Assembly (NCBI RefSeq): GCF_900119085.1
Contig: NZ_FPIQ01000020.1
Span: 1-53,753, forward strand
Direction: 5' to 3'
DNA from: Nitrosovibrio sp. Nv17
Lineage (GTDB): Bacteria > Pseudomonadota > Gammaproteobacteria > Burkholderiales > Nitrosomonadaceae
DNA length: 53,753 bases
The notes beneath the pieces were generated by a model. It was not told the DNA's origin, searched no databases, and saw only the letters and a list, made by a program, of their open reading frames with translations. Numbering within the stretch: the stretch's first letter is position 1; each line of letters opens with the position of its first letter. A program made the position numbers and the translations under genes. Positions 9,435-20,611 of the stretch are shown here, one piece after another.

Positions 9435-11861
9435 ATGATCAATTTCGAAATCGACGGAAAACCGGTATCCGTGGCCAAGAATGGCACCGTCATGGACGGC
9501 GCCAACAAGCTGGGGATATACATTCCGCATTTCTGCTATCACAAGAAGCTGTCCATCGCCGCCAATTGCCGCATGTGCCTGGTGCAGGTGGAGAAGGCTC
9601 CCAAACCCTTGCCCGCGTGCGCCACACCGGCCATGGAGGGGATGAAGGTCTCCACCCATTCCGGGCAGGCGGTGACGGCGCAGAAGGGCGTCATGGAATT
9701 CCTGCTGATCAACCATCCGCTCGACTGCCCAATCTGCGACCAGGGCGGTGAGTGCCAGCTCCAGGATTTGGCGGTGGGCTACGGTGCGAGCGCATCACGC
9801 TACCAGGAAGCCAAGCGGGTGGTGACGAACAAGAACCTGGGGCCGCTGATCTCCACCGACATGACGCGCTGCATCCACTGCACCCGCTGCGTGCGTTTCG
9901 GCCAGGAGATCGCCGGCATCATGGAGCTGGGCATGGCCGGGCGGGGCGAACATTCGGAAATCCTGTCGTTCGTCGGCAGCACCGTGGATTCGGAACTCTC
10001 CGGCAACATGATCGACCTGTGCCCGGTCGGTGCCCTGGTCAGCAAGCCTTTCCGCTACTCGGCCCGCACCTGGGAGCTGTCCCGCAGAAAATCGGTGAGC
10101 CCGCACTGCGGGTTGGGCTCCAACCTGGTGGTGCAGGTGAAGCAGAATCGCGTCATGCGCGTGCTGCCGCGGGAGCGGGAAGAGATCAATGAATGCTGGT
10201 TGGCGGACAAGGACCGCTTTTCCTACGAGGGGCTCAACTCCGAGGAGCGGCTCCGGACGCCGATGATCCGGCGTGACGGCGAGTGGCAGACGTGCGACTG
10301 GCAGTCCGCACTGGAGTTCGTCGCCAACGGCCTGCAGTCGGTGAAGGCACGGCACGGCGCCGCCGGGATCGGAGCACTGGCCTCGCCCTACAGTACGCTC
10401 GAGGAACTCTACCTGCTGCAGAAGCTTGCGCGCGGACTGGGCAGCGGGAACGTGGATCATCGCCTGCGCCAGTCCGATTTCCGCATTGATCGCCACCTGC
10501 AGGGGGCGCCATGGCTGGGCATGGCGGTTGCCGATATTTCCAGCCTGAAATCCGCGCTGGTGGTCGGCAGCACGCTGCGCAAGGACCATCCTCTCATCGC
10601 CCAGCGCCTGCGCCAGACGGTCAAGCAGGGTGCGCGGCTGAGCATCATCAATCCGGTGGACGATGATCTCCTGACGAAGATCGCCCATCGGGCCATTGTC
10701 GCACCCGATGCCATGGCGGGCGTCCTGGCGCAGGTCCTGAAAGCGGCCGCCGCGCTGAAGGGCGTGGAAGTCGCCGACGGCGTACGTCCGGTGGTGGACG
10801 CTACCGAGGTCACAGACACGGCACGGGCCATGGCCGAGAGCCTCGTCGCGCATCGGCCTGCCGCGATCCTGCTCGGCAACATGGCGCAGCACCATCCGCA
10901 CTATACGGACATGCTTGCGCTGGCGCGGCATCTGGCGGGTATCGTCGAGGCGCGGCTCGGCGTGCTGGGAGAAGCCGCCAACAGCGTCGGCGCCTATCTG
11001 GCGGGAGCCACTCCAAATGCCATCGGCATGGTCGGTACGCAGTCGCGAGAGGCGGAGGCGGGCGGCATGAATGCCGCCCGGATGCTGGGCCTGGATGCTG
11101 CCACGGGCACCGGTCAGCCGTGTCAGGGCTATCTGCTGCTGAACCTGGAGCCCGAGCTCGACAGCCACAATCCACAGCGAGCGATGCAAGTTCTCGCCGG
11201 GGCGGAACTCGTCGTCGTCATGAGCGCGTATCGGAGCCCTACCCTCCTCGAGGGCGGGTATGCCGACGTGCTGCTGCCGATTGCCCCCTTCACGGAAACC
11301 TCCGGCACCTTCGTCAGCACCGAAGGGCGGGTGCAGAGTTTCAATGGCGTGGTCGCTCCTCTGGGTGATGCGCGTCCGGCATGGAAGGTGTTGCGCGTGC
11401 TGGGCAGCATGCTGGGCCTGGAAGGGTTCGGCTACGATACGCCGGAGCAGGTGCGTGCCGACATCCTGCCGGTCGATGGCGACGTGAGCGCCTGTCTGAA
11501 CAACGATCTGACCGGTTTCGCCGTGGAAGGGGCCGTGGAATCCGGCGGGGCCGGCACCGGTCTGCGGCGCATCGGCGAAGTGCCGATCTACCAGGCCGAC
11601 CCCATCGTGCGCCGGGCCGAATCGCTGCAGCGTACCCATGACGCCGCCGCGCCGGTGGCCTGGATGTCGGGGCCGCTGATGGTCTCGCTGGGCATCGAGG
11701 CGGGTGAGCATGTGCGGGTACGGCAGGGGAGCGGCGAGGTGGTGCTGCCGGCCGCCCGCGACGACGGGTTGCCGGCCGGGTGCGTGCGGGTGGCCTGCGC
11801 GCATTCCTCGACCGCGGGGCTGGGCGGCATGTTCGGCGAGATCACGGTGGAGCGGCGGTGA
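9435..11861 (+). CDS. nuoG: NADH-quinone oxidoreductase subunit G
   Basis: Large peripheral-arm subunit (75 kDa family) carrying several Fe-S clusters between NuoEF and NuoI. The 808-residue product has an N-terminal ferredoxin-like [2Fe-2S] domain (Cys near residue 35 and the CRMC pair), the HxxxCxxC region ([11 protein letters not shown]), a CIHCTRC [4Fe-4S] motif with DLCPVGAL, then a long molybdopterin-oxidoreductase-like domain that no longer binds cofactor in this family. A GGAGCTAGG ribosome site precedes the ATG. The C-terminal third is the least conserved part. Confidence 0.96.
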   Translation: MINFEIDGKPVSVAKNGTVMDGANKLGIYIPHFCYHKKLSIAANCRMCLVQVEKAPKPLPACATPAMEGMKVSTHSGQAVTAQKGVMEFLLINHPLDCPICDQGGECQLQDLAVGYGASASRYQEAKRVVTNKNLGPLISTDMTRCIHCTRCVRFGQEIAGIMELGMAGRGEHSEILSFVGSTVDSELSGNMIDLCPVGALVSKPFRYSARTWELSRRKSVSPHCGLGSNLVVQVKQNRVMRVLPREREEINECWLADKDRFSYEGLNSEERLRTPMIRRDGEWQTCDWQSALEFVANGLQSVKARHGAAGIGALASPYSTLEELYLLQKLARGLGSGNVDHRLRQSDFRIDRHLQGAPWLGMAVADISSLKSALVVGSTLRKDHPLIAQRLRQTVKQGARLSIINPVDDDLLTKIAHRAIVAPDAMAGVLAQVLKAAAALKGVEVADGVRPVVDATEVTDTARAMAESLVAHRPAAILLGNMAQHHPHYTDMLALARHLAGIVEARLGVLGEAANSVGAYLAGATPNAIGMVGTQSREAEAGGMNAARMLGLDAATGTGQPCQGYLLLNLEPELDSHNPQRAMQVLAGAELVVVMSAYRSPTLLEGGYADVLLPIAPFTETSGTFVSTEGRVQSFNGVVAPLGDARPAWKVLRVLGSMLGLEGFGYDTPEQVRADILPVDGDVSACLNNDLTGFAVEGAVESGGAGTGLRRIGEVPIYQADPIVRRAESLQRTHDAAAPVAWMSGPLMVSLGIEAGEHVRVRQGSGEVVLPAARDDGLPAGCVRVACAHSSTAGLGGMFGEITVERR

Positions 11862-11883
11862 TGCGGCGAACCGGGACAGTCTG

Positions 11884-12984
11884 ATGGAATACGCGCAACA
11901 ATTGTTCGAGGGTGCATTCGGCCCGGAGTGGGGTCCCGCCCTCTTCGTCCTGACCAAGAACACGCTGCTGATCATCGCCATCGTGCTGCCGCTGATGCTG
12001 GCGGTGGCCTACCTCACCTTTGCCGAAAGGAAGATCATCGCCTACATGCAATTGCGCGTCGGTCCGAATCGCGTAACCTTCTTCGGCATCCCCTGGCTGG
12101 GCGGCTGGGGCCAGCCGATCGCGGACGCGGTCAAGGCCCTGATGAAGGAAATCATCATTCCCAGCGGAGCGAACAAGCTCCTGTTCGTGCTTGCGCCGGT
12201 GCTGACCTTCGCCCCTGCGCTCGCGGCCTGGGCAGTGGTGCCGTTCTCGCCCGAGGTGGTGCTGGCCGACATCAACGCGGGGCTGCTCTACATACTGGCC
12301 ATGACCTCGATGGGCGTCTATGGGGTCATCATCGCGGGCTGGGCCTCCAACTCCAAATACGCCTTCCTCGGTGCCATGCGCTCCGCTGCTCAGGTGGTAT
12401 CCTACGAGCTGGCGATGGGGTTTGCGCTGGTGTGCGTGTTGATGATGTCGCACAGCCTCAATCTGAGCGATATCGTCAGGGGCCAGCAGGGCGGAAGCTT
12501 CATCAACTGGTACCTCATTCCACTCTTTCCCATGTTCCTGGTGTATTTCATTTCCGGCGTGGCCGAGACCAACCGCGCTCCGTTCGACGTGGCGGAGGGC
12601 GAGTCCGAGATCGTGGCGGGATTCCACGTCGAGTATTCGGGCATGGCGTTCACCGTGTTTTTTCTCGCGGAATACTCGAACATGATCCTGGTGGCAACGC
12701 TCGCCAGCATCATCTTTCTCGGCGGATGGCTGCCACCCATCGACATGGCGCCCTTCAACATGATTCCGGGGTTCATCTGGCTGGTGACGAAGATCGCATT
12801 CCTGCTGTTCTGTTTCCTCTGGTTCCGCGCCACCTTTCCCCGCTACCGCTATGACCAGATCATGCGTCTGGGGTGGAAGGTCTTCATTCCCATCACTCTC
12901 GTCTGGATCCTGGTGGTGGGCCTGGTCATGCAGCTTCCGCCGTCGCTGCGGGAGGCGTTCCCGCTCAACCTGTGGTTTCACTGA
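11884..12984 (+). CDS. nuoH: NADH-quinone oxidoreductase subunit H
   Basis: Membrane subunit joining the peripheral arm to the proton-pumping arm and helping to form the quinone channel. The 366-residue product has about eight hydrophobic helices, the [18 protein letters not shown] loop after helix 1 and the acidic loop [15 protein letters not shown], both hallmarks of the family. The ATG at 11884 lies 22 nt after the nuoG stop. Confidence 0.97.
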   Translation: MEYAQQLFEGAFGPEWGPALFVLTKNTLLIIAIVLPLMLAVAYLTFAERKIIAYMQLRVGPNRVTFFGIPWLGGWGQPIADAVKALMKEIIIPSGANKLLFVLAPVLTFAPALAAWAVVPFSPEVVLADINAGLLYILAMTSMGVYGVIIAGWASNSKYAFLGAMRSAAQVVSYELAMGFALVCVLMMSHSLNLSDIVRGQQGGSFINWYLIPLFPMFLVYFISGVAETNRAPFDVAEGESEIVAGFHVEYSGMAFTVFFLAEYSNMILVATLASIIFLGGWLPPIDMAPFNMIPGFIWLVTKIAFLLFCFLWFRATFPRYRYDQIMRLGWKVFIPITLVWILVVGLVMQLPPSLREAFPLNLWFH

Positions 12985-12998
12985 GACAGGAGAGAATC

Positions 12999-13487
12999 AT
13001 GAATCGGATCAAGGATTTTTTTCGCACCTTCCTGTTGTTCGAACTCGTCAAGGGAATGATGCTGACCGGACGATACATGTTCGCGCGCAAGATCACGGTG
13101 TATTTTCCCGAGGAGAAGACTCCCCAGTCCCCCCGCTTCCGCGGGCTCCATGCGTTGCGGCGCTATCCCAACGGGGAGGAACGCTGCATCGCGTGCAAGC
13201 TGTGCGAGGCGGTGTGCCCCGCGCTCGCGATCACCATCGAATCCGAGCAGCGCGAGGATGGCACCCGCCGCACCACGCGCTACGACATCGATCTGACGAA
13301 ATGCATATTCTGCGGCTTTTGCGAGGAATCGTGCCCGGTCGACTCCATCGTCGAGACACGTATCCTCGAGTATCACGGCGAGAAGCGCGGCGACCTGGTC
13401 TACACCAAGCAGATGCTGCTGGCGGTGGGGGACCGCTACGAGGAGCAGATCGCGGCAGACCGGGCGGCGGACGCGCGCTACCGATGA
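12999..13487 (+). CDS. nuoI: NADH-quinone oxidoreductase subunit I
   Basis: Ferredoxin-like subunit carrying two [4Fe-4S] clusters (N6a and N6b) that feed NuoB. The 162-residue product has Cys63, 66, 69 and 73 ([12 protein letters not shown]) and Cys102, 105, 108 and 112 ([12 protein letters not shown]), the complete eight-Cys set. An amphipathic N-terminal helix anchors it to the membrane. A CAGGAGAG ribosome site precedes the ATG, 14 nt after nuoH. Confidence 0.98.
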   Translation: MNRIKDFFRTFLLFELVKGMMLTGRYMFARKITVYFPEEKTPQSPRFRGLHALRRYPNGEERCIACKLCEAVCPALAITIESEQREDGTRRTTRYDIDLTKCIFCGFCEESCPVDSIVETRILEYHGEKRGDLVYTKQMLLAVGDRYEEQIAADRAADARYR

Positions 13488-13506
13488 ACCCGGCCGACGA
13501 CCACGC

Positions 13507-14112
13507 ATGAGTTTCCAGGACGCCACATTCTATTTCTTCTCCGCGATACTGGTGCTGTCCGGGCTCGGCGTCATCACGGCCCGCAACCCGGTGCATTCGG
13601 CATTGCTGCTGGTGCTGGCGTTCTTCGCCTCCGCCGGGCTGTGGCTGCTGCTGGAGGCGGAGTTCCTCGCGATCACGCTGGTGCTGGTGTACGTCGGAGC
13701 GGTGATGGTGTTGTTCCTGTTCGTCGTCATGATGCTCGACATCAATCTCGCCCGTCTGCGGGAAGGATTCTGGAAGTGGTTTCCGGTGGGGGCCTTCCTC
13801 GGGATCGTGATGGCGGCCCAGATGGCGTTCGTGATGATGGGGGATCGCGAAGGTGCCGGCGGCGCGGCGCCCCCGGCACCACGCCCGGCCGATTACAGCA
13901 ACACCAAGGAACTGGGTCGATTGATCTATACCGAGTACGTCTATGCCTTCGAACTCGCGGCAGTATTGCTGTTGGTGGCCATCGTTGCGGCCATCGCGCT
14001 GACCCTGCGGCGGCGCAGCGGCATCCGCAGCCCGGATGTTTCCCGGCAGGTGGCGGTCAGACGCGGGGATCGCGTGAGGATGGTTTCGATGCCGTCCGAG
14101 AAGAAAGAATAA
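13507..14112 (+). CDS. nuoJ: NADH-quinone oxidoreductase subunit J
   Basis: Membrane-arm subunit with five predicted helices in 201 residues. The third helix region VLVYVGAVMVLFLFVVMML is the highly conserved part that couples quinone reduction to proton pumping. The C-terminus is basic and ends with several Lys/Glu residues. It follows nuoI by 19 nt; the 73-nt gap to nuoK is one of the longer ones in the operon. Confidence 0.96.
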   Translation: MSFQDATFYFFSAILVLSGLGVITARNPVHSALLLVLAFFASAGLWLLLEAEFLAITLVLVYVGAVMVLFLFVVMMLDINLARLREGFWKWFPVGAFLGIVMAAQMAFVMMGDREGAGGAAPPAPRPADYSNTKELGRLIYTEYVYAFELAAVLLLVAIVAAIALTLRRRSGIRSPDVSRQVAVRRGDRVRMVSMPSEKKE

Positions 14113-14185
14113 ACCGGAAGAAGAAAAAAACAAGAAGCGGCCACGGGCCGTTCCTGACGTTGTCTTGAAAAAAGGGGCATGAAGC

Positions 14186-14491
14186 TTGGTTTCACTTTCC
14201 CATTACCTCGTCATTGGCGCGATCCTGTTCGCCATCAGCATCGTCGGAATTTTCCTCAACAGGAAGAACGTGATCATCCTGCTGATGGCGATAGAGCTGA
14301 TGCTCCTGGCGGTGAACATGAACTTCGTCGCATTCTCGCACTATCTGCAAGATACGGCGGGGCAGATCTTCGTCTTCTTCATCCTGACCGTGGCCGCGGC
14401 CGAATCCGCCATAGGGCTGGCGATACTCGTGGTGCTGTTCCGCAGCCTGCACACGATCAACGTGGACGATCTGGACAAGCTCAAGGGGTAA
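14186..14491 (+). CDS. nuoK: NADH-quinone oxidoreductase subunit K
   Basis: Small three-helix membrane subunit (101 residues) in the proton path. The two buried Glu residues of the family lie in the [13 protein letters not shown] and [11 protein letters not shown] helices. The start is a TTG with AAGGGG at 14172-14177, eight nt upstream. A nearby ATG at 14179 is in another frame. The N-terminal [13 protein letters not shown] agrees with homologues, which supports the TTG. Confidence 0.94.
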   Translation: MVSLSHYLVIGAILFAISIVGIFLNRKNVIILLMAIELMLLAVNMNFVAFSHYLQDTAGQIFVFFILTVAAAESAIGLAILVVLFRSLHTINVDDLDKLKG

Positions 14492-14550
14492 TTCATGCCA
14501 TTTTCACGTCTTGAACCGGCAATGGGCGCCAGGAAGGGGAGCGGGTGCCA

Positions 14551-16506
14551 ATGACCGACATGCAGACGCTCTATCTCCTGATCCCGCTCGCGCCGCTGGC
14601 GGGAGCGCTGATCGCGGGGCTGCTCGGCCGCGTGATCGGCACCACCTGGAGCCACCGTGCCACCATCGCGCTGATGATGGCGTGCGTGGCTGCCTCCATC
14701 ACCGTCTTCATGGACGTGCTGGAGGGCAACGTCTACAACGGCAGCGTCTATACCTGGGCCGTCTCAGGCGGCATGCACTTCGAGGTCGGATTCCTGATCG
14801 ACCGGCTCTCGGCCATGATGATGGTGGTCGTGAGCGGCGTATCGCTGATGGTGCACGTGTACACCATCGGCTACATGCATGGAGATCCCGGATACCAGCG
14901 CTTCTTCAGCTACATCTCGCTGTTCACTTTCTCGATGCTGATGCTGGTGATGTCGAACAACTTCCTTCAGCTGTTCTTCGGCTGGGAAGCGGTCGGGCTG
15001 GTTTCCTATCTTCTGATCGGCTTCTGGTATACCCGCCCCACGGCGGTGTACGCCAACCTGAAGGCGTTCCTGGTCAACCGCGTCGGCGACTTCGGCTTCC
15101 TGCTGGGCATCGGGCTGGTGCTGCTCCATGCCGGCACGCTGGATTACGCCGAAGTCTTCACGCAGGCGCCGCGGCTTGCGACCGAGACCATCGACATCAT
15201 CCCCGGCGCGCCCTGGGCGCTGCTGTCGGTGACGTGCATCCTGCTGTTCGTGGGTGCGATGGGCAAGTCCGCCCAGTTCCCGCTGCACGTCTGGCTGCCG
15301 GACTCGATGGAGGGCCCCACACCCATCTCCGCCCTGATCCACGCCGCCACCATGGTGACGGCCGGGATATTCATGGTAGCCCGCATGTCGCCACTGTTCG
15401 AGCTGAGCGAGACCGCGCTCTCGTTCATCCTGGTGATCGGCGGCATCACCACGCTCTTCATGGCGCTGGTGGCGATCGTGCAGAACGACATCAAGCGCGT
15501 GGTGGCCTACTCGACCCTGTCGCAGCTGGGCTACATGACCGTGGCCCTGGGGGCGTCGGCCTACTCGGCGGGTGTTTTCCATCTCATGACCCATGCCTTC
15601 TTCAAGGCGGTGTTGTTCCTCGGTGCGGGCTCCGTGATCATCGCCATGCACCACGAACAGGACATGCGCAAGATGGGCGGGCTCAAGCGCTACATGCCCG
15701 TCACCTACTGGACCATGTTCATCGCCGCGCTGGCAAGCGCGGGCGTGCCTGGCTTCGCCGGCTTCTTTTCCAAGGACGCCATCATCGAGGCCCTGCATTT
15801 CGCCGCCATCCCGGGCGCCGGCTTCGCCTATTTCTGCGCGGTGACCACCGTGTTCGTCACCGCCTTCTACACCTTCCGCCTGGTGTTCATGACATTCCAC
15901 GGCGAGCCGCGCATGGACCACCACACGCAGGAGCACCTGCACGAGTCGCCCTGGGTGGTGACGCTGCCGCTCGTCGTGCTGGCGATTCCCTCCATCGCCG
16001 CGGGCTGGCTGATCGGCCCGATGCTGTTCGGCGGCTATTTCGGCGAGGCCATCCGGATCCTGCCCGAGCACGAGGCCATCGCCAGCATGGCGGCGGAATT
16101 CCACGGCGTCGCGGGAATGATGGCGCATGCGCTGTCCACCCTGCCGTTCTGGCTGTCGATGGCCGGCATCTTCGCCGCCTGGTACCTGTACCGGGTGAAC
16201 ACCGAGCTGCCCGGCAGGATCAGCCGGGCCGCCGGACCGCTCTACACGCTGCTGGATCGCAAGTACTTCATCGACGAGTTCTACTCGTGGCTGTTCGCGG
16301 GCGGCGCGCGGGCGCTCGGCGGCGGGCTGTGGAAGATCGGCGATGTCAAGCTTATCGACGGACTCATCGTCAATGGCGCCGCGCGATCGGTGGCCAGGGT
16401 CGCGGCGCTGGTGCGCCGCCTCCAGTCCGGCTTCATCTACCACTATGCATTCACCATGATCGTGGGCGTATTCGTGCTGATGAGCCTGTGGCTGTACGGC
16501 TCATGA
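14551..16506 (+). CDS. nuoL: NADH-quinone oxidoreductase subunit L
   Basis: Distal antiporter-like proton-pumping subunit. The 651-residue product has a long series of hydrophobic helices, the conserved GWEAVGLVSYLLIGFW segment with the buried Glu, and the HAATMVTAGIFMVARMSP and STLSQLGYM helices with key His and Lys positions. The C-terminus ends with the lateral helix and a last membrane helix. The ATG at 14551 follows an AGGGGAG ribosome site; a GTG at 14545 would add two residues. Confidence 0.96.
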   Translation: MTDMQTLYLLIPLAPLAGALIAGLLGRVIGTTWSHRATIALMMACVAASITVFMDVLEGNVYNGSVYTWAVSGGMHFEVGFLIDRLSAMMMVVVSGVSLMVHVYTIGYMHGDPGYQRFFSYISLFTFSMLMLVMSNNFLQLFFGWEAVGLVSYLLIGFWYTRPTAVYANLKAFLVNRVGDFGFLLGIGLVLLHAGTLDYAEVFTQAPRLATETIDIIPGAPWALLSVTCILLFVGAMGKSAQFPLHVWLPDSMEGPTPISALIHAATMVTAGIFMVARMSPLFELSETALSFILVIGGITTLFMALVAIVQNDIKRVVAYSTLSQLGYMTVALGASAYSAGVFHLMTHAFFKAVLFLGAGSVIIAMHHEQDMRKMGGLKRYMPVTYWTMFIAALASAGVPGFAGFFSKDAIIEALHFAAIPGAGFAYFCAVTTVFVTAFYTFRLVFMTFHGEPRMDHHTQEHLHESPWVVTLPLVVLAIPSIAAGWLIGPMLFGGYFGEAIRILPEHEAIASMAAEFHGVAGMMAHALSTLPFWLSMAGIFAAWYLYRVNTELPGRISRAAGPLYTLLDRKYFIDEFYSWLFAGGARALGGGLWKIGDVKLIDGLIVNGAARSVARVAALVRRLQSGFIYHYAFTMIVGVFVLMSLWLYGS

Positions 16507-16585
16507 TGCGCGAGAAAGGGAAACCGGCACGATCGGGCATCGGCCCGCGTATCGCACGCTGCTCAACGGATAGAATGGAATAGAC

Positions 16586-18070
16586 ATGCTGTTTGGCCTT
16601 CCCCTGCTCAGTCTCGTCATCTGGCTGCCGATCCTCGCCGGCATCGGCGTGCTCGCCACCGGCGGCGACCGCAACGCCCAGGTCGCGCGCTGGTGCGCGT
16701 TGGCTGGCTCGATAGCGGGCCTGTTGGTGGCCATCCCGCTCTATACCCGGTTCGATCCGCTGTCGAGCGCCATGCAGTTCGAGGAGCGCAGCGCCTGGAT
16801 CGAATATTTCAACATCCACTACCACCTCGGTGTGGATGGCATCGCCATGCCGTTGATCCTGCTCAACTGTTTCACCACGCCGCTGGTGGTAATCGCGGGA
16901 TGGCAGGTGATCACCCAGCGGGTATCGCAGTACATGGGCGCGTTCCTGATCATGTCGGGCATCGTCAACGGGGTGTTCTCGTCGCTGGACGCGATCCTGT
17001 TCTACGTGTTCTGGGAAGCTTCGCTGATCCCCATGTTCCTCATCATCGGGGTGTGGGGCGGTCCCAACCGCGTGTACGCCGCGATCAAGTTCTTCCTGTA
17101 CACGCTGCTGGGATCGCTGCTGATGCTGGTGGCGTTCATCTACCTCTACCAGATGTCCGGTGGCAGCTTTTCCATCCAGGACTACCATCACCTGCCGCTG
17201 CCGCTGACGCCGCAGATCCTTATCTTTGTCGCCTTCCTGCTGGCCTTCGCGGTGAAGGTGCCGATGTGGCCGGTGCACACCTGGCTGCCGGACGCCCACG
17301 TGGAGGCGCCCACCGGCGGTTCGGTGGTGCTGGCGGCGATCCTGCTGAAGATGGGGGGGTACGGCTTCCTGCGCTTCTCGCTGCCGATCGTGCCCGACGC
17401 CAGCCACCAGCTCGCCACCCTGATGATCGCGCTGTCGCTGGTGGCCGTGGTTTACATCGGCCTGGTCGCGCTGGTGCAGGCGGACATGAAGAAACTCATC
17501 GCCTATTCGTCGGTGGCACACATGGGCTTCGTCACGCTCGGCTTCTTCCTCTTCAACGCCCTCGGGCTGGAGGGCGCGATCGTGCAGATGATTTCGCACG
17601 GCTTCATATCCGGCGCGATGTTCCTGTGCGTGGGGGTACTCTACGACCGTCTGCACTCCCGCCAGATCGCCGATTACGGCGGTGTGGCCAACAGAATGCC
17701 GGTATTCGCGGCATTCTTCATGCTGTTCGGCATGGCGAATTCCGGGCTGCCGGGGACCAGCGGCTTCGTAGGGGAGTTCATCATCATCATGGCGGCCATC
17801 CAGGTCGACTTCTGGTACGGGTTCCTGGCTGCCACGTCGCTGATCACGGGCGCGGCCTATACGTTGTGGATGTACAAGCGGGTAGTGTTCGGGGAGGTGG
17901 CGAGCCCGGCCGTGGAGGCGCTGGACGACGTCAACGGACGCGAGATCGCGATCCTGGCGATCCTCGCGGCGGCGGTGCTGGGGATGGGCCTCTGCCCGGC
18001 GCCCTTCACGGAGGTGATGCACGCCACGGTGGATGAACTGCTGGCGCACGTCGCCCGCAGCAAACTGTAG
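16586..18070 (+). CDS. nuoM: NADH-quinone oxidoreductase subunit M
   Basis: Antiporter-like proton-pumping subunit of the membrane arm. The 494-residue product has the [17 protein letters not shown] helix with the essential Glu, the loop [20 protein letters not shown] and the helix [12 protein letters not shown]. About 14 helices are expected. The gap from nuoL is 79 nt with no terminator-like hairpin. Confidence 0.97.
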   Translation: MLFGLPLLSLVIWLPILAGIGVLATGGDRNAQVARWCALAGSIAGLLVAIPLYTRFDPLSSAMQFEERSAWIEYFNIHYHLGVDGIAMPLILLNCFTTPLVVIAGWQVITQRVSQYMGAFLIMSGIVNGVFSSLDAILFYVFWEASLIPMFLIIGVWGGPNRVYAAIKFFLYTLLGSLLMLVAFIYLYQMSGGSFSIQDYHHLPLPLTPQILIFVAFLLAFAVKVPMWPVHTWLPDAHVEAPTGGSVVLAAILLKMGGYGFLRFSLPIVPDASHQLATLMIALSLVAVVYIGLVALVQADMKKLIAYSSVAHMGFVTLGFFLFNALGLEGAIVQMISHGFISGAMFLCVGVLYDRLHSRQIADYGGVANRMPVFAAFFMLFGMANSGLPGTSGFVGEFIIIMAAIQVDFWYGFLAATSLITGAAYTLWMYKRVVFGEVASPAVEALDDVNGREIAILAILAAAVLGMGLCPAPFTEVMHATVDELLAHVARSKL

Positions 18071-18095
18071 CGCGAATGAAACGGAACCTGCCCAA

Positions 18096-19541
18096 ATGAA
18101 TTTCGTCTCTCCTGATTTCGCTCCCGCCTACCCGGAGATCTTCCTCCTGGCGATGGTATGCGTGGTGTTGCTGGCGGACCTCGCCTGGGGCGAGAAGAAG
18201 CCCTACGTCGCCTACCTGCTGTCGCAGATCACGCTCTTCGGCTGCGCGCTGATCACCTTCGGCACTTCCGTGCCCGGGATCGCGCACACGTTCTCCGGCA
18301 TGTTCGTGGACGATACCATGGCGGACATCCTCAAGATGCTGGTGTACATCACGGTTTCCACCACCCTGGTGTATTCGCGCGGCTACATCGCCATGCGCGG
18401 CATGCTCAGTGGCGAATTCTTCGGCCTGGCGCTGTTCGCGACCCTGGGCATGATGGTCATGATCTCTGCCAGTCATTTCCTGACGCTCTACCTGGGGCTG
18501 GAGCTCCTGTCGCTGTCCCTCTACGCCATGGTGGCGCTGCGCCGCGACGCACCGGCAGCCACCGAGGCGGCCATCAAGTTCTTCGTGCTGGGCGCATTGG
18601 CTTCCGGCTTCCTGCTCTACGGCATGTCCATGGTGTACGGCGCGACCGGGTCGCTCGAGGTCGGGCGCATCACCGAAGCGATCCAGGCCGGCGTACCAAG
18701 CCACGCGGTACTGGTGGTGGGACTGGTCTTCCTCGTCGCCGGCATCAGTTTCAAGCTGAGCGCTGCGCCGTTCCACATGTGGGTGCCGGACGTCTACCAG
18801 GGGGCGCCCACCGCCGTGGTGCTGTTCATCGGCGCAGCCCCGAAGCTTGCCGCATTCGGCTTCGTCATGCGCCTGCTGGTGGAAGGCATGGGAGCCATGT
18901 CGGCCGACTGGCAGGGCATGCTCGTGATCCTGTCGGTGATGTCCATGATGATCGGCAACCTTGCCGCCATCGTCCAGAGCAACATCAAACGCATGCTGGC
19001 GTACTCCACCATCTCGCACATGGGGTTCGTGCTTCTGGGCTTCATCGCGGCCGACGGCGACGGCTACAGTGCATCCATGTTCTACGTGGTGGTCTACGTG
19101 CTGATGACGCTGGGGACCTTCGGCATCGTCATGCTGTTGTCGCGCCAAGGGTTCGAGGCCGACAGGCTCGATGACTACAGGGGGCTCAACCGGCGCAGCC
19201 CATGGTATGCGTTCATCATGCTGTTGCTGATGTTTTCCATGGCGGGCATTCCCCCCACCGTGGGCATCTATGCCAAGCTCTCGGTACTGCAGGCGGTGCT
19301 CGGTGCGGGCTACATCTGGCTGGCGGTGGTGGCGGTGCTGTTCTCGCTGGTGGGAGCGTTCTACTACCTGCGCATCGTCAAGCTGATGTACTTCGACGAG
19401 CCTGAAACCGATACGCCCATCCTGCCGGAGGGCGACGTCAAGCTCCTGATCAGCGCGAACGGCCTGGCGATCCTTGCATTCGGCTTCTTTCCCCAGACGC
19501 TGATGGCGCTGTGCGCCTATGCCATCCGGCAGTCGGTGTAG
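18096..19541 (+). CDS. nuoN: NADH-quinone oxidoreductase subunit N
   Basis: Last complex I gene; antiporter-like proton-pumping subunit. The 481-residue product contains the [16 protein letters not shown] helix, the [16 protein letters not shown] loop and the [12 protein letters not shown] helix typical of NuoN. The ATG at 18096 is 25 nt after nuoM. The operon ends here, facing srkA on the other strand across 48 nt. That gap holds a 10-bp direct repeat (CGCCGTGGCG at 19551 and 19573) but no clear terminator. Confidence 0.97.
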   Translation: MNFVSPDFAPAYPEIFLLAMVCVVLLADLAWGEKKPYVAYLLSQITLFGCALITFGTSVPGIAHTFSGMFVDDTMADILKMLVYITVSTTLVYSRGYIAMRGMLSGEFFGLALFATLGMMVMISASHFLTLYLGLELLSLSLYAMVALRRDAPAATEAAIKFFVLGALASGFLLYGMSMVYGATGSLEVGRITEAIQAGVPSHAVLVVGLVFLVAGISFKLSAAPFHMWVPDVYQGAPTAVVLFIGAAPKLAAFGFVMRLLVEGMGAMSADWQGMLVILSVMSMMIGNLAAIVQSNIKRMLAYSTISHMGFVLLGFIAADGDGYSASMFYVVVYVLMTLGTFGIVMLLSRQGFEADRLDDYRGLNRRSPWYAFIMLLLMFSMAGIPPTVGIYAKLSVLQAVLGAGYIWLAVVAVLFSLVGAFYYLRIVKLMYFDEPETDTPILPEGDVKLLISANGLAILAFGFFPQTLMALCAYAIRQSV

Positions 19542-19589
19542 CGGAACGGGCGCCGTGGCGACTACCCATCTACGCCGTGGCGTTCTTGC

Positions 19590-20591
19590 TTACAGAGGCG
19601 GTTCGTCTATCAGGGCGACCTGCTCGCGCAGCTCCAGGATGCGGTCCTGCCAGTAGCGCTGGGTATTGAACCAGGGAAATGCCTGCGGGAAGGCGGGATC
19701 GTCCCAGCGCTGCGCGAGCCACGCCGCGTAGTGGATCAGGCGCAGGGTGCGCAGCGCTTCCACTAGGTGCAGCTCGCGGTCGTCGAAATCGCAGAAGTCC
19801 TCGTATCCCGCCAGTATCTCGGCCAGCTGCCGCGTCCGGTCCGCGCGTTCTCCCGACAGCAGCATCCACAGGTCCTGTACCGCCGGTCCCATGCGGCTGT
19901 CGTCGAAATCGACAAAATGCGGGCCGTCGTCCGTCCACAGCACGTTGCCCACGTGGCAGTCGCCGTGCAGGCGCAGGGGGCGCACTTCGCCCGCGCGCAT
20001 GAAGCAGCGGCGCACGCCGTCCAGCGCCTGGTCCGCCACGCTGCGATATGCTGCATCCAGATCCGCCGGAATGAAGCCGTGCGCCAGCAGGTAGTCGCGC
20101 GGCTGTTCGCCGAAGCCGGCGATGTCCAGCGAGGGACGTGCACGAAACGGCCCGAGCGCGCCGATGGCGTGGATGCGCCCGAGAAACCGGCCCATCCATT
20201 CCAGCGTGCCGGGGTCTTCCAGCTCGGGCGCACGACCGCCATGCCTTGGAAAAACGGCGAAGCGGAAGCCCGCGAAGCGATGCAGTGTGATGTTCCCCGG
20301 CGCCAGTGGCGCGACGACGGGAATTTCGCGCTCGGCCAGTTCCCGCACGAAGGCGTGCTCTTCGAGGATGGCATCGTCCGACCAGCGCCCCGGCCGATAG
20401 AATTTCACCACCAGCGGCGCACCCTCTTCCATGCCGACCTGATAGACGCGGTTCTCGTAGCTGTTGAGGGCCAGCAGCCGGCCATCGCTGCGGAAGCCGA
20501 CGCTCTCGAGCGCGCCCAGCACGCTGTCGGGAGGAAGAGCGGAAAAATGCAGCGAAGAGGGATGGCTTGTCGCGCTCCCCGCATTATCCAA
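19590..20591 (-). CDS. srkA: Stress response serine/threonine kinase SrkA (YihE)
   Basis: Cytoplasmic eukaryotic-like (aminoglycoside-phosphotransferase fold) protein kinase; in E. coli it counters stress-induced programmed death. The 333-residue product closely follows that family: LNSYENRVYQ near the N-terminus, the VVKFYRPGRW Lys region, the catalytic loop LHGDCHVGNVLW, the metal-binding VDFDD and the PAVQDLWMLLSG block. The start appears to be a TTG with GGGAAAGG upstream. It lies 20 nt downstream of the PQQ-type dehydrogenase and may share its transcript. Confidence 0.93.
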   Translation of the reverse strand: MDNAGSATSHPSSLHFSALPPDSVLGALESVGFRSDGRLLALNSYENRVYQVGMEEGAPLVVKFYRPGRWSDDAILEEHAFVRELAEREIPVVAPLAPGNITLHRFAGFRFAVFPRHGGRAPELEDPGTLEWMGRFLGRIHAIGALGPFRARPSLDIAGFGEQPRDYLLAHGFIPADLDAAYRSVADQALDGVRRCFMRAGEVRPLRLHGDCHVGNVLWTDDGPHFVDFDDSRMGPAVQDLWMLLSGERADRTRQLAEILAGYEDFCDFDDRELHLVEALRTLRLIHYAAWLAQRWDDPAFPQAFPWFNTQRYWQDRILELREQVALIDEPPL

Positions 20592-20611
20592 GATGGAGCC
20601 TTTCCCGCTGT

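Noticed and set aside
9795-11981. 728-residue open frame antisense to nuoG and its flank
   Set aside because: It is full of His/Arg/Gln-rich low-complexity sequence, has no domain, and lies opposite a conserved complex I gene; a GC-rich shadow frame.
14511-16583. 690-residue open frame in another plus-strand frame over nuoL
   Set aside because: nuoL in the neighbouring frame has strong family motifs; this frame is Arg/His/Gly-rich noise.
19551-19582. CGCCGTGGCG direct repeat between nuoN and srkA as a terminator or att site
   Set aside because: The copies are direct, not inverted, only 10 bp long, and no mobile gene is nearby; likely chance in GC-rich sequence.
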